DNA of 64,000 nucleotides, from positions 62,001-126,000 of the forward strand of contig NZ_BQXO01000002.1 in the NCBI RefSeq assembly GCF_045862785.1. The letters run 5' to 3'. The stretch comes from Furfurilactobacillus curtus (lineage in GTDB: Bacteria; Bacillota; Bacilli; Lactobacillales; Lactobacillaceae). The translations under genes and the position numbers were made by a program. The first letter of the stretch is position 1. Each line of letters begins with the position of its first letter. Below, piece by piece: positions 25,627-35,493 of this stretch. Under the pieces are notes generated by a model. The model saw nothing but the letters and a program-made list of their open reading frames with translations. It did not search any database and was not told where the DNA came from.

Positions 25627-27072
25627 ATGCAGTTTACAGAGTTATTAAGTAAACAGGACCAAAAAATGATGACCCTGTTAAAAGCAATTGTTTTAAAAGG
25701 CATCACTGATAAACGGGTTCTCAGCGAAACAATGCGATGTAGTAGTCAAACGATTAACCGGCTGATTGTTCAGATCAATCATACGTTTGGCGATCAGGGT
25801 TGGTCACTGGAGCAAAGCGTGCATCATGTTTTTTTAAAAAACAAAGCTGATATTGTTAACCTTAATAAGTCGTTGGCATTTCTCATGCGACGTTCAACAA
25901 AATTTATCGTTTTAAACGCGATGTTCCATTGTGAACAAACAAAAACGAATGTTTATACCCGATTATTTTTGAGTAAGACTGAGTATTATCGTCAGGTCCA
26001 ACAATTAAACAAGACCTTATCTAGTTTAGGCTTAGTCATTCATCAAAAAAATTTAATTGGGCCATTAAGTCAGCAAGTTTTTCTATTTTACGAGTTATAT
26101 GACTTGTTGTTAACGGCCAGTGATAACGTAACAGAAATAGCTGTTACGAATGATGAACGGCAATGGGCAGTAGCGTGTTTGGCGTTGGTTAATGAACCGG
26201 CGACAAAGATTAAAACGGGTCGGCTAGGCCTTTTCCTTAAAGTTTTAAAGCGATTTGATCGAGATCATTATGAAAAGCATCGACCGATTCCGTGGTTATC
26301 GCCGATGAATCAATTGATGAGTCAGCTTCAAATCGCCGGGAATTTACACACAGCGGATCAACCGATTGAGGCCACGGAAATTCTGACAGTTTTCATCATT
26401 TCGCGGCTAGTTAGTGTTGATAACCCTGTTTTAGATCAATGGCAAGCATTTTGCGAACGGCATATTAAAAAAATTACGCAAAATGTCAATCAAACGATGC
26501 GAACGTTATTTTATCGGAAGTCAGGACCGGCTGAAGTGTCTAAAGCGGTTTTGCAGATCATTACCTTTTATTACTATGTTCCTGGTGGAATTGAGGCTTA
26601 CGTTACTGATGTCTATCAGCGGTATCCACGTAAATTATTAGAAGAAACGTTTCAGGCAATTGAGCAGGCGCTAACGACTTACGTCTTGCCAAAATCGAGT
26701 TTATCGCGACCATCGACGAAGATCATCATTAGTTTATATACGGATTTGTTCTTATATAAATTAGCTAATCTAAATGTGGAAATTACGATTGGAATATTCG
26801 TTAAAAAATATTCAGCTACGTTGGTATTAAGCTATGTGTTGGATTTGATTCATTTATTCACACAATTAGGTGCACAAGTTAAATTACTTCAGGATTGGTC
26901 AGATGGGGCTGCCTGTGACTTAGTGGTGACGGATAAACAGATTGTTGACCAAGAAAATTTGTCCACGGAACTGGTTGAATTTAAGGGACATGTGACTGAC
27001 TTAGACGAAGTCCCAGAAATTGTTAACGACATATTTATCGACAAATACTTAACCAAACTTTTTAAGATGTAA
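25627..27072 (+). CDS. Mga/AtxA-like transcriptional regulator
   Basis: A 481-residue cytosolic protein. N-terminal helix-turn-helix region (RVLSETMRCSSQTINRLIVQI, about 35-55), a second HTH-like region and central PRD-like helical domains, as in Mga-family virulence regulators. Its place at the end of the WxL cluster suggests that it controls that cluster. TTGTTGGAGGTG precedes ATG 25627. Confidence 0.78.
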   Translation: MQFTELLSKQDQKMMTLLKAIVLKGITDKRVLSETMRCSSQTINRLIVQINHTFGDQGWSLEQSVHHVFLKNKADIVNLNKSLAFLMRRSTKFIVLNAMFHCEQTKTNVYTRLFLSKTEYYRQVQQLNKTLSSLGLVIHQKNLIGPLSQQVFLFYELYDLLLTASDNVTEIAVTNDERQWAVACLALVNEPATKIKTGRLGLFLKVLKRFDRDHYEKHRPIPWLSPMNQLMSQLQIAGNLHTADQPIEATEILTVFIISRLVSVDNPVLDQWQAFCERHIKKITQNVNQTMRTLFYRKSGPAEVSKAVLQIITFYYYVPGGIEAYVTDVYQRYPRKLLEETFQAIEQALTTYVLPKSSLSRPSTKIIISLYTDLFLYKLANLNVEITIGIFVKKYSATLVLSYVLDLIHLFTQLGAQVKLLQDWSDGAACDLVVTDKQIVDQENLSTELVEFKGHVTDLDEVPEIVNDIFIDKYLTKLFKM

Positions 27073-27202
27073 TCAACAATATTGGGTGACGTTGCAATGA
27101 AGCAGATAAATATGCTCAATGTTGGGGTGATCTGATTGATACATGAACCAGTTTCAAAAAATGGAGGACATGAATCACGCCCAGTCTAAAGTGTTTGCGG
27201 AG

Positions 27203-27302
27203 TATAATGCGGGCTAATGTATTCTCGTATGTCTTGGCTAAGAGTTGGATGCTAATTTTTGTTGGAGATTCCAAGACATCAAAAAGACTAACCAAAATTA
27301 GC
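27203..27302 (+). other. Interleaved inverted repeats (possible pseudoknot RNA)
   Basis: After a TATAAT at 27203, ATGTCTTGG (27229-27237) complements CCAAGACAT (27271-27279). GCTAATTTTTGTT (27251-27263) complements AACCAAAATTAGC (27290-27302) with one mismatch. The arms interleave, as in an H-type pseudoknot. No gene is visible here, and I match it to no known RNA. Confidence 0.4.
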
Positions 27303-27410
27303 GAGTACCTTTCCCAGCAACATTTAAGTTCAGCGGATAGAGTGAATTTTTAAGTGAATTGATTTGCCTTTTCCAATGACGTTATATCAGGAAAGGCAAA
27401 CAATTGAGCG

Positions 27411-27445
27411 AAGGTGTGCCCAGTTTGGTTACACCTTTGTTTTTG
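27411..27445 (+). terminator. Weak terminator after the Mga-like gene
   Basis: AAGGTGT (27411-27417) pairs with ACACCTT (27431-27437), followed by TTTGTTTTTG. Another stem, GCCTTTTCC with GGAAAGGC, lies just upstream. Confidence 0.5.
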
Positions 27446-27533
27446 TGCGCAATTGTCTATTTTTTAACCTAGCGATACTTAGTTTTATTTTGATGAATTT
27501 CAATAAAACTCAACGATGATTTATTTAATGTAC

Positions 27534-27581
27534 AAAAAAAACCAGTAATCACGGCGTTTTATCGCATCGTGAAAACTGGTT
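27534..27581 (-). terminator. Terminator of tRNA-Lys
   Basis: On the minus strand AACCAGTT..TCACG pairs with CGTGA..ACTGGTT, ending in a run of eight T just downstream of the tRNA gene. Confidence 0.85.
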
Positions 27582-27593
27582 AATCGTCTTTGA

Positions 27594-27666
27594 TGGATCG
27601 CCAGGGGATCGAACCCTGGACCCACGGATTAAGAGTCCGTTGCTCTGCCAGCTGAGCTAGCGATCC
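27594..27666 (-). tRNA. tRNA-Lys (anticodon CTT)
   Basis: The 73-nt cloverleaf on the minus strand starts GGATCGCTAGCTCAGCTGGC and ends GGCGATCCA. The acceptor stem GGATCGC/GCGATCC is perfect, the anticodon loop is CTCTTAA (anticodon CTT) and the T-loop is GGTTCGATCC. CCA is not encoded. It reads lysine codon AAG. Confidence 0.97.
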
Positions 27667-27801
27667 ATATCAATTCAACTTGTATATAGTATCATACGCT
27701 CCCCAAGGCTGACAATAACTTTTTCAAAAAAATTTCACGTCATCTAATTGATTGACTAAATAAGTTGTTTGAGGGACGCATGCAGTGGTACTCACAAGAT
27801 T

Positions 27802-28221
27802 TTACATAGGTTGATAGTTGAGACGATGAATCAGCCACTGGTTATTGTAACGATCACAAACTAAACGATCAGAAACCAGTGTCATCGTAAATGTATAGGG
27901 TTCAGTTAAATGATTTTCCGTTTCAATCATCACGTGACCGTGAACTAAAGCAACGAGGTCTAATGAAGGAATATCGATGCTCAGATCCGTTAGTGATTGG
28001 ATTCGGTTAAGCTGGTTAGATTGTAGTAACTCTAAAATTGCAGCACGCCCAGCGCGTTCTTGATGCTCAAAACGAATATAAGATTCTTCGCAGAAGAAAT
28101 CAGTGACGAAGTTTGCGTGAACAGGTTGATTCAATGAATCGAAGTAGTGCTTAACGGTTTTGTGAACCATGACGTGGTTAAGTTTGTTTTGCGCGTGAAT
28201 CTTTTTAGTGTCAAACATCAT
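27802..28221 (-). CDS. NTF2-like (SnoaL-type) small protein
   Basis: A 139-residue protein with the alpha-plus-beta pattern of NTF2-like domains: an early helix VKHYFDSL, then YIRFEHQERAGRAAILELL, and strands ending DRLVCDRYNNQWLIHRL. The start is the first of two ATG codons after AAGGGGG, at 28221. It is divergent from an AraC regulator, which probably controls it. No enzymatic role can be assigned. Confidence 0.65.
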   Translation of the reverse strand: MMFDTKKIHAQNKLNHVMVHKTVKHYFDSLNQPVHANFVTDFFCEESYIRFEHQERAGRAAILELLQSNQLNRIQSLTDLSIDIPSLDLVALVHGHVMIETENHLTEPYTFTMTLVSDRLVCDRYNNQWLIHRLNYQPM

Positions 28222-28359
28222 TTTTGACCCCCTTAAACGATCAGCAAGCAATTAATGGCATGGTTTATTTAATGATTACAGTTTAAGTGGTTCACTAGTT
28301 GCAAACGAGGAAAAAACCGACTAATTGGTAAAAAGGCGACATTTTGGGGAGAAAACTTG

Positions 28360-29349
28360 ATGAAAGATCGACGGGCAATAATTGAAGGTGAACTGGGTCG
28401 CTTAATGACCATCCAGCTAGTTGAAATTGATGGGCATGGTCAAATCAAGGGGCAGTTAGCGGGGATCGAGTTGGATGAGGTTGCTTGGGGTTTTTTAAAG
28501 GAGGCACCAAAAAAGGTTGTAGGTCGACAAGTGGTGTTGCTGGAGAGTTCGACGACACATCGACATGGATTTTGTTTTCGTTTAAGCGAGCAACGGATCT
28601 TATGTGGGATCGCAATTTCAAATATGAAGTTGGCACAATTGCGTTTGAGTGCACTTTGTCTGTATGTGGCGCTCCTAGGGTCGATTCCAATTCTAATGCG
28701 ATCGATAGTGGTCGCTGAACGTCAAAAAAATACCCAACCACTTTATCACCTGTTAATGGCGATTAGTCAGCGAGATTGGGGAATGGTTAAGCAAGTAATG
28801 GCTCGCCAGTGGGATAAAGTGACGAAGGGGCGACAACAAACGATTGGATTGTCTTTTCTTGTCGGATTGGTCTTTGGCCGGCAATTGGAGAATGGTGCGC
28901 CCATCCAGCGCTATACCAATAAAGTAGCACACTGGTGGCAACGTATACAACGGGACCAGCTAGTAATCAAACAGGTACAAGAGGCGCTGTTTGATGAGTT
29001 AAACATGATGGCAGAAGGAGATTTAAGTCAGCATGGTGATCAACTGATTAATCGGATCAGTGAAGATGTCGACCATCATTTGATGACACGCCTAACCGTT
29101 GCTGACATTGCGACTCGACTAGGACGCTCAAAGGATTATCTCTCACGCCATTTTCATCAGCAGACGGGATGGACATTGAAGCAATATATTTTGCAACGCA
29201 AGGTGCTTTTGGCCAAACAGTTATTGGGAAAACAGTCGATCATGGATGTCGCCTATGACTTACATTTCAGTGATCAGAGCCATTTTGCGAAAGTTTTTCG
29301 GCAAATAACGGGTGAATCACCGAAACAATATCAACAGGAACATTGCTAG
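28360..29349 (+). CDS. AraC-family transcriptional regulator
   Basis: A 329-residue protein with two C-terminal HTH motifs (ATRLGRSKDYLSRHF and VAYDLHFSDQSHFAKVFRQ, about 240-325), the signature of AraC/XylS regulators. The N-terminal part is unlike common arabinose-type cupin domains and is not recognised. ATG 28360 follows GGGGAG. The divergent NTF2-like gene, about 140 bp away, is the likely target. Confidence 0.9.
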   Translation: MKDRRAIIEGELGRLMTIQLVEIDGHGQIKGQLAGIELDEVAWGFLKEAPKKVVGRQVVLLESSTTHRHGFCFRLSEQRILCGIAISNMKLAQLRLSALCLYVALLGSIPILMRSIVVAERQKNTQPLYHLLMAISQRDWGMVKQVMARQWDKVTKGRQQTIGLSFLVGLVFGRQLENGAPIQRYTNKVAHWWQRIQRDQLVIKQVQEALFDELNMMAEGDLSQHGDQLINRISEDVDHHLMTRLTVADIATRLGRSKDYLSRHFHQQTGWTLKQYILQRKVLLAKQLLGKQSIMDVAYDLHFSDQSHFAKVFRQITGESPKQYQQEHC

Positions 29350-29393
29350 TGGACTCAGCCGATACCGGCCCTCAACGTGAAGCTGCATGTCTG

Positions 29394-29402
29394 TGATATA
29401 AT
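29394..29402 (+). promoter_or_regulatory. Extended -10 promoter of the wal operon
   Basis: TGATATAAT (TGn plus a perfect TATAAT), about 80 bp before walR. No strong -35 is seen. Confidence 0.6.
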
Positions 29403-29482
29403 GTAGAAAGTTGCCGTAAGTTACATTACGGCGTTGGCCGTGAATTAAAATCAATTACAGACCCTGTTGGAGGGGAATTTGC

Positions 29483-30193
29483 ATGAGTAAAATTTTAGTA
29501 GTCGATGATGAGAAACCCATTTCCGATATCATTAAATTTAATTTGGAAAAAGAAGGATACGACGTTGTAACCGCTGCTGATGGCGAAGAAGCCATTGAAA
29601 AGGTTGATGAAGAGCAACCCGATTTGATCCTGCTTGATTTGATGTTACCTAAAATCGATGGCTTAGAAGTTGCGCGCCGGGTTCGGACTAAATATACGAC
29701 GCCGATCATTATGGTGACCGCCAAAGATTCAGAAATCGATAAAGTGTTGGGACTCGAATTAGGCGCAGATGACTATGTGACAAAACCATTTTCGAATCGC
29801 GAGTTAGTTGCGCGAGTGAAAGCAAATCTACGTCGTCAAGATACTGTAGTTAAGAATTCTGCAGCTGCTGAATCGGAGTCAAACACGATTGAGGTCGGTG
29901 ATTTAAAAATCGATCCAGATGCTTATATGGTGTCTAAACGTGGTGATGATATTGAACTGACTCACCGTGAGTTTGAATTGCTTTATTATTTAGCGCAGCA
30001 CATTGGACAAGTGATGACACGTGAACATTTACTACAGACAGTCTGGGGATATGATTACTTCGGTGACGTGCGGACCGTTGATGTGACGATGCGGCGGTTA
30101 CGGGAAAAGGTCGAAGATACACCTAGTCATCCATCGTGGTTAGTTACGCGTCGTGGGGTAGGTTACTACCTGAGAAACCCGGAAACTGACTAA
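29483..30193 (+). CDS. walR: Response regulator WalR (YycF)
   Basis: Essential OmpR-family regulator of cell-wall hydrolases and wall homeostasis. The 236-residue protein has a receiver domain with acidic pocket DDE and phospho-acceptor Asp52 (LLDLMLPK), followed by a winged-helix DNA-binding domain (TREHLLQTVWGYDYFGD; TVDVTMRRLREKVE). GGAGGGGA precedes ATG 29483. First gene of walRK-yycHI-walJ-htrA. Confidence 0.98.
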   Translation: MSKILVVDDEKPISDIIKFNLEKEGYDVVTAADGEEAIEKVDEEQPDLILLDLMLPKIDGLEVARRVRTKYTTPIIMVTAKDSEIDKVLGLELGADDYVTKPFSNRELVARVKANLRRQDTVVKNSAAAESESNTIEVGDLKIDPDAYMVSKRGDDIELTHREFELLYYLAQHIGQVMTREHLLQTVWGYDYFGDVRTVDVTMRRLREKVEDTPSHPSWLVTRRGVGYYLRNPETD

Positions 30194-30219
30194 TCAGAAA
30201 TTGAGGAGCTCTTCTGATT

Positions 30220-32079
30220 GTGAATAAGAAGATTCGTTTTTTTCAATCAATTAATTTTAAAATTGCGCTTGTATTTGCCCTGATGTTATTGATTACGCTT
30301 GAAATCGTCGGGGCTTTTTTCGTACGTCAATTAGAGCAGCAGAATTTGAGTAATTTCAAACAACAAATTCAGCTACCTGCTTATATTGATAATTCGCTAT
30401 CGGATCAATTAATTCGCAGTAATACAACGTCGGCAAATTCGCGAATTAGAAGCATTTTATCAGATGTGAACAATGCGAACATTACCGAAATTCGCGTGAT
30501 TGACAATAAAGGAACGGTCCGTGGTACGAGTAATATCAATGATCAAACGATTGTTGGCCAAAAAACGACGGATAGCAACGTAAAGAACGCTATCTATAAT
30601 AACCGATCTTATCAACGCGATATTTATGATACGCGAGATAATAATCGTTATTATATTTCAATCGTACCGTTATTGAATTCGTCTGGTAGTAACGGAAATA
30701 ATTTAGTGGGTGTTTTGTATATTCGTGCTTCGTTGGAAGGCGTTTATGAAAACATCAATAATATCACGTTGATCTACTTATCGGCGGCACTAATCGCCAT
30801 CGTCTTAGGGTTATTTATGTCCATTGTTATTTCCCGGGCAATAACAAGACCAATCGACGAAATGAAACGTCAAACCGTTCAAATCGCTCAGGGGGACTAT
30901 TCTGGTCAGGTTCGCGTCTACGGGACAGACGAATTAGGCCAGTTAGCCAGCGCCGTTAACAATTTGTCGGTCCGGGTCGAAGAGGCACAAGAATCAACGG
31001 AGGCCGAGCGTCGTCGGTTGGACTCCGTGCTCGCTCATATGAGTGATGGCGTGATCGCCACTGACCGACGCGGAACTGTCAACATCATCAATTCAGCTGC
31101 CCGTGAGTTCTTGAATGTTGAAGAAGATGAGGCAGAAAACGCATCCATTTTGGATTTGTTGCATATTCGTGACCAATATACGTTGCGCGAGCTTTTAGAG
31201 AGCCAAGATGAGGTTTCTTTGGATTTGTCTGAAGAAGGTCGTGATTTGATTTTACATGCCACTTTCTCGCTCATTCAACGTGAATCAGGTTTTATCTCTG
31301 GTTTGGTCTGTGTGCTCCATGATGTCACTGAACAGCAAAAGGAAGATCAAGACCGCAAGCAGTTTGTTTCTAACGTGTCACACGAATTGCGGACGCCGTT
31401 AACTTCCGTCAATTCGTATATTGACGCATTGGTTGATGGGGCATGGCAAGATCCTAAAGTGGCACCGAATTTTTTGAAAGTGGCACAAGACGAAACTGAG
31501 CGAATGATTCGGATGGTCAATGATCTATTGGCATTGAGTCGCATGGACTCAGGCACCACCAAGCTGGAATTGGAAACTGTTAACCTAAATGAGCTATTTA
31601 ATTACATCTTGAATCGATTTGAGATGATGCTCAAGAATGAAGATAGCCCGCATCATCAAAAGCACTACCAAATTGAACGAGACTTCACTGATAAGGATCT
31701 TTGGGTTGAGATTGATACCGATCGGTTTACTCAAGTGGTCGATAATTTGATGAATAACGCGATTAAGTATTCTCCTGATGGTGGTATCATTACTTGCCGT
31801 TTGCTAGAAACGCATAATCAAGTCATCATGAGTATTTCTGATCAAGGATTAGGGATTCCACGGAAAGATCTGACCCACATCTTCGATCGTTTTTACCGTG
31901 TCGATAAGGCGCGATCTCGGGCTCAGGGGGGCACAGGTTTAGGGTTAGCCATCTCTAAAGAGGTGATTCAGATGTTAGGTGGACGTATCTGGGTCGACAG
32001 TACTGAAGGCAAGGGATCGACGTTCTATATTTCATTGCCATTCGAGCAGTTTGAGGAGGATGACTGGGATGTGGAATAA
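30220..32079 (+). CDS. walK: Sensor histidine kinase WalK (YycG)
   Basis: Membrane partner of WalR. The 619-residue protein has two transmembrane helices (about 13-35 and 180-203) flanking an extracellular domain, then HAMP, PAS, HisKA with phospho-His388 (SHELRTPLTS), and the ATPase domain with N-box NNAIKYSP and GGTGLGLAIS. The GTG start at 30220 follows GAGGAG at a somewhat long spacing. It overlaps yycH by 11 bases, so the two are translationally coupled. Confidence 0.97.
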   Translation: MNKKIRFFQSINFKIALVFALMLLITLEIVGAFFVRQLEQQNLSNFKQQIQLPAYIDNSLSDQLIRSNTTSANSRIRSILSDVNNANITEIRVIDNKGTVRGTSNINDQTIVGQKTTDSNVKNAIYNNRSYQRDIYDTRDNNRYYISIVPLLNSSGSNGNNLVGVLYIRASLEGVYENINNITLIYLSAALIAIVLGLFMSIVISRAITRPIDEMKRQTVQIAQGDYSGQVRVYGTDELGQLASAVNNLSVRVEEAQESTEAERRRLDSVLAHMSDGVIATDRRGTVNIINSAAREFLNVEEDEAENASILDLLHIRDQYTLRELLESQDEVSLDLSEEGRDLILHATFSLIQRESGFISGLVCVLHDVTEQQKEDQDRKQFVSNVSHELRTPLTSVNSYIDALVDGAWQDPKVAPNFLKVAQDETERMIRMVNDLLALSRMDSGTTKLELETVNLNELFNYILNRFEMMLKNEDSPHHQKHYQIERDFTDKDLWVEIDTDRFTQVVDNLMNNAIKYSPDGGIITCRLLETHNQVIMSISDQGLGIPRKDLTHIFDRFYRVDKARSRAQGGTGLGLAISKEVIQMLGGRIWVDSTEGKGSTFYISLPFEQFEEDDWDVE

Positions 32080-33388
32080 AATTCGTTCAGGCAGTTTACC
32101 GGTTGCCTTATTTTTGTTAGTGATTATTAGTATTATATTATCCTTTTTGATTTGGACCAATCCGGCGCGCTACGATCGCACACGCTTGAATGGCGCTGCT
32201 AGTACGGGGTCGACACACTCAACAGTGACGACAAGAGCCATTGATGATATTTTTTTGCCAACCCAAGTGGTTGTGACCAACCAGCAAGGTCAATCAGAAA
32301 CGGTCTACAATCCGAAGATTAATTTAGTGACGTCACTAAAAAGTGTCGTTGAAAAGTGGCAAATGAGTGACTTTCGAAAGATTAGCCAAGGTGATGTGAG
32401 TGCTTATCAAAGGCTGTTAAATCGTCATGGAATGGTGCAACTTGTGTATGCGGATAATATTGGGCGAGGGATTTTTAACCGCTCTTATGGACAAAAGTTA
32501 TTGATGTCGCCAACCGCCAAATTTTCGCGAATTATTTTTTCAACGCACGCTGCTGGAAGCCTGTATTTATTGAACGACGATAATCAATCGATCTATCAAA
32601 TTCATGTTCGAAAGCAGGCATTAAGCCAGATTCGTCAGTTATTGAGCAAGGCCAATCAACGGTATCGCGTGACCGAACACGCTGCTAATGATCATACGTT
32701 AACCTACTATGAGAACTCGGTGCGCATACCGCGCTACAGTTACTTGGTTGGCAAACAGAGTGCTAGTTTTTTTGTCACATCGTTACTTAATACTGGCGAG
32801 TCCACGTCTGTGACCGTTCATCGCACGACAGGCCATACGATTTACTTAGCGGGCACGTATAAGCGGATGACTGTCACCAATAAAACGGGTGCTGTTCAAT
32901 TTGAAGACTATAATGCCAATCAAAAGATGACCCGAGATTTAGGGAATAACTTAATCAAGAGCTTTAATGGTTTGTCTAAAACGGGCCTACCGTTAGATAC
33001 GATTCGCTATTTTGATAATGAACATAACGGTCATCAAGTGACCTATCGCTCTTTTGTTGAAGGGTTCCCCATCTTTAACCAGACAGATTTTGGAGCTGTC
33101 CAGGTTAAACACGATCATGCTGGCACGCAAGAAATTAACTTTACATTGACGAACTTACAAGTGCCGTTACCGACAGACTCCACGAGTCGCGTGACATTAC
33201 CGAGCACGCTCACGGTCATGAGCCAACTTGCGGCGGCTGGAACGCCGGCAAGCAAAGTTAAAGACATTGTCTTGGGCTATCAATGGGAGAGTAATTCTGA
33301 TTCAAATCAAGTCGTGGATTTACAGCCAACCTACTATGTCTATGTGGCCGGCAAGTGGCAAGTTTATACAGATTTACTAGGTGAGTAA
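32069..33388 (+). CDS. yycH: WalK regulator YycH
   Basis: Membrane-anchored extracellular modulator of WalK. The 439-residue product has one N-terminal transmembrane helix (about 10-30) and a long extracellular domain. ATG 32069 follows GAGGAGG inside the end of walK; the longer frame from 31979 only reads walK in another frame. Identification rests on position and architecture, since YycH is poorly conserved. Confidence 0.9.
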   Translation: MWNKIRSGSLPVALFLLVIISIILSFLIWTNPARYDRTRLNGAASTGSTHSTVTTRAIDDIFLPTQVVVTNQQGQSETVYNPKINLVTSLKSVVEKWQMSDFRKISQGDVSAYQRLLNRHGMVQLVYADNIGRGIFNRSYGQKLLMSPTAKFSRIIFSTHAAGSLYLLNDDNQSIYQIHVRKQALSQIRQLLSKANQRYRVTEHAANDHTLTYYENSVRIPRYSYLVGKQSASFFVTSLLNTGESTSVTVHRTTGHTIYLAGTYKRMTVTNKTGAVQFEDYNANQKMTRDLGNNLIKSFNGLSKTGLPLDTIRYFDNEHNGHQVTYRSFVEGFPIFNQTDFGAVQVKHDHAGTQEINFTLTNLQVPLPTDSTSRVTLPSTLTVMSQLAAAGTPASKVKDIVLGYQWESNSDSNQVVDLQPTYYVYVAGKWQVYTDLLGE

Positions 33389-33435
33389 TTTTGCTAGCTG
33401 AAGATCAGTGAGACTGTTAAGGGAAGGAATTCAAC

Positions 33436-34359
33436 ATGAACTTTCGCCGCATTCAATGGATATTTTTAATTGCGTTTATTGCGATTGATATCTTTTTATT
33501 AATTTCATGGCAGCAAAGCGATGCGACGGTGAAGGAAACCTCACCGCGAAATGCGAATTCTGCGACGACGATTTTACGGGAAATGCGTGGTGATGGCATT
33601 ACCTTTAGTACGTTGTCAAATAAAGAGGCCCAAGGCTACTATGTCTCCGGTAAGACAGGCTTGGCGCGGTTAAGAACTGGTGCGCAAAATTTGACCTACC
33701 AAGAGTATCGGTTTACATCAACTGAAATGACCAGTACCTTACATCAAACATTGGTCATTAATCCTAAATCACCGCAAACTCAACTCAATCGTTTCATTAA
33801 AAGTGGCTCTAACGTCACAGCGGGCAATGATTATGTTTATAGCCCGGAACTGTCTCGCGTGGCAGCAAATGAGGTCGTCTACGTTCAAGTTGTCCCCTCT
33901 GGCACAATTATGGCACCCTCAGGTCAACTACGTTTTCGGGTAGGGGATAAGAACCAAGTCATCGGCTATACACAATCCTACGTTAGTAACGTAGAACCAT
34001 TACGCGAAAAAACCACCACTATTAGTCAGCAAAAAGCGCTAATCTGGCTGTACCAGTACAATGAATTACCGAATAATAGTCGAGTTGTTTGGTCGCGATT
34101 GGCTTATTCCCGATTATTACGCGTTTCCGATAATAATGTGTATGTGCCAACGTGGTTTATCGCGTTACGTTCTAAGAGTACAAACAATGTTGTTATTAAG
34201 CGGGTCAATGCCTTCACTGGTGCGGTGATGAAGTCGACGGATTCAACAACGGCGGTGACGAATGGAAATGGAGCGGTTAATAGTCGTGTAAGCTCGGATA
34301 ATTCTCAGTCACCGACTGTTGACCAAAGTAATGTTGACGTTAGTTCTGTAGGAGATTAA
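33436..34359 (+). CDS. yycI: WalK regulator YycI
   Basis: A 307-residue membrane-anchored extracellular protein with one N-terminal helix (about 7-25) and the YycI-type domain. The last 40 residues are rich in Ser, Asn and Val. It forms a regulatory complex with YycH and WalK. GGGAAGGA precedes ATG 33436. Confidence 0.9.
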   Translation: MNFRRIQWIFLIAFIAIDIFLLISWQQSDATVKETSPRNANSATTILREMRGDGITFSTLSNKEAQGYYVSGKTGLARLRTGAQNLTYQEYRFTSTEMTSTLHQTLVINPKSPQTQLNRFIKSGSNVTAGNDYVYSPELSRVAANEVVYVQVVPSGTIMAPSGQLRFRVGDKNQVIGYTQSYVSNVEPLREKTTTISQQKALIWLYQYNELPNNSRVVWSRLAYSRLLRVSDNNVYVPTWFIALRSKSTNNVVIKRVNAFTGAVMKSTDSTTAVTNGNGAVNSRVSSDNSQSPTVDQSNVDVSSVGD

Positions 34360-34454
34360 AAAAAGCTTGTGACTTCCGCGTAAGCGGCCAATTCGTGTTA
34401 CGATGAGATGTGATTTTTAAATGACATAAATTTAATTGTGATGGAGATGGCTTT

Positions 34455-35306
34455 GTGATTAATTTGAATACACCACAATTGGGATTGGGTCCGGTTGCTG
34501 AATCATCAACGGATGCGATGAAAATTAGTGTTTTAGCTAGTGGAAGTTCCGGTAATGTGACTTATATCGAAACGCCGACGCATAAAGTGTTGGTTGATGC
34601 GGGTTTGTCTGGTAAAAAAATTAATGAATTAATGCAAAGCATTGGTCGTGATTTACAGGACGTTGATAGTTTATTTGTGACGCATGAACATACGGATCAT
34701 GCAAAGAGTGTTGGTGTGCTAGCGCGTAAATATGGGATCAATGTATATGCAAACGAAAAAACTTGGTCAGCTATCGCTGGTAAAGTTGGCAAAATTCCCT
34801 TAGAACAAAAGTTTGACCTTGAAGCGGGAGAAATCCAAGAATTGGATGGCCTAGATGTTCAAAGTTTTCCTGTTTCCCACGATGCAATTGATCCGCAATT
34901 TTATGAAATGCATTATGGTGGCAAGTCCTTTGTGATTCTGACGGATACCGGATACGTCTCTGAGCGGATGGCTGGTGTGATTAAAAATGCTGATGGCTAC
35001 TTGTTCGAGTGTAATCATGACATGGATATGTTACGAATGGGGGCTTACCCGTGGCCATTAAAACAACGAATTTTAGGTGATACGGGTCACTTGTCTAATG
35101 AAGACGGCGCCAATGCCTTAATGGAAGTGTTAGGAAATCGGACGAAACGGATTTACTTGGGGCATCTTAGTCGTGAAAATAACATGAAGGCCCTTGCTCA
35201 TCTGACAGTTGCTTCAATGATGACTGAAAAGGATTACGGCGTTGAACATGATTTTCATTTGTTAGATACCGACCCTGATGCAGCAACAGATTTGACAATT
35301 CTTTAG
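34455..35306 (+). CDS. walJ: Metallo-beta-lactamase-fold protein WalJ (YycJ)
   Basis: Cytosolic metal-dependent nuclease-like protein of the wal operon. The core starts MKISVLASGSSGN and has the metal motif THEHTDHAKS. The gene begins at GTG 34455, six to seven bases after GGAGATGG, giving 283 residues with 21 extra N-terminal residues. The internal ATG at 34518 matches the usual family start but has no ribosome site. A parS site lies just after the stop. Confidence 0.93.
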   Translation: MINLNTPQLGLGPVAESSTDAMKISVLASGSSGNVTYIETPTHKVLVDAGLSGKKINELMQSIGRDLQDVDSLFVTHEHTDHAKSVGVLARKYGINVYANEKTWSAIAGKVGKIPLEQKFDLEAGEIQELDGLDVQSFPVSHDAIDPQFYEMHYGGKSFVILTDTGYVSERMAGVIKNADGYLFECNHDMDMLRMGAYPWPLKQRILGDTGHLSNEDGANALMEVLGNRTKRIYLGHLSRENNMKALAHLTVASMMTEKDYGVEHDFHLLDTDPDAATDLTIL

Positions 35307-35309
35307 CTA

Positions 35310-35325
35310 TGTTTCACGTGAAACA
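35310..35325. promoter_or_regulatory. parS site (perfect consensus)
   Basis: TGTTTCACGTGAAACA, an exact match to the parS consensus, between walJ and htrA. Confidence 0.93.
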
Positions 35326-35493
35326 CTTGGACAGAGATGTTCAAGTGTTTATTTTTTGTCGCTAAAGTGGTTGAGGGATGTTTTCTTTAAATTTTTAGCA
35401 AGTCCAGGGACAGGTTTAAGTGGTTTTTAAGCTGGAACGGTATAATGGAACTAATAAGAAATGAGGAGGTAGGCGGGTTACCGCAAATTGCCT

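Noticed and set aside
27143..27217. 24-codon ORF (starts MNQFQKMEDM) after the Mga-like gene
   Set aside because: The first ATG has no ribosome site and the inner ATG at 27170 is only two bases from GGAGG; there is no other support.
27594..27666. tRNA-Lys as an integration site
   Set aside because: There is no repeat of the tRNA 3' end and no integrase nearby.
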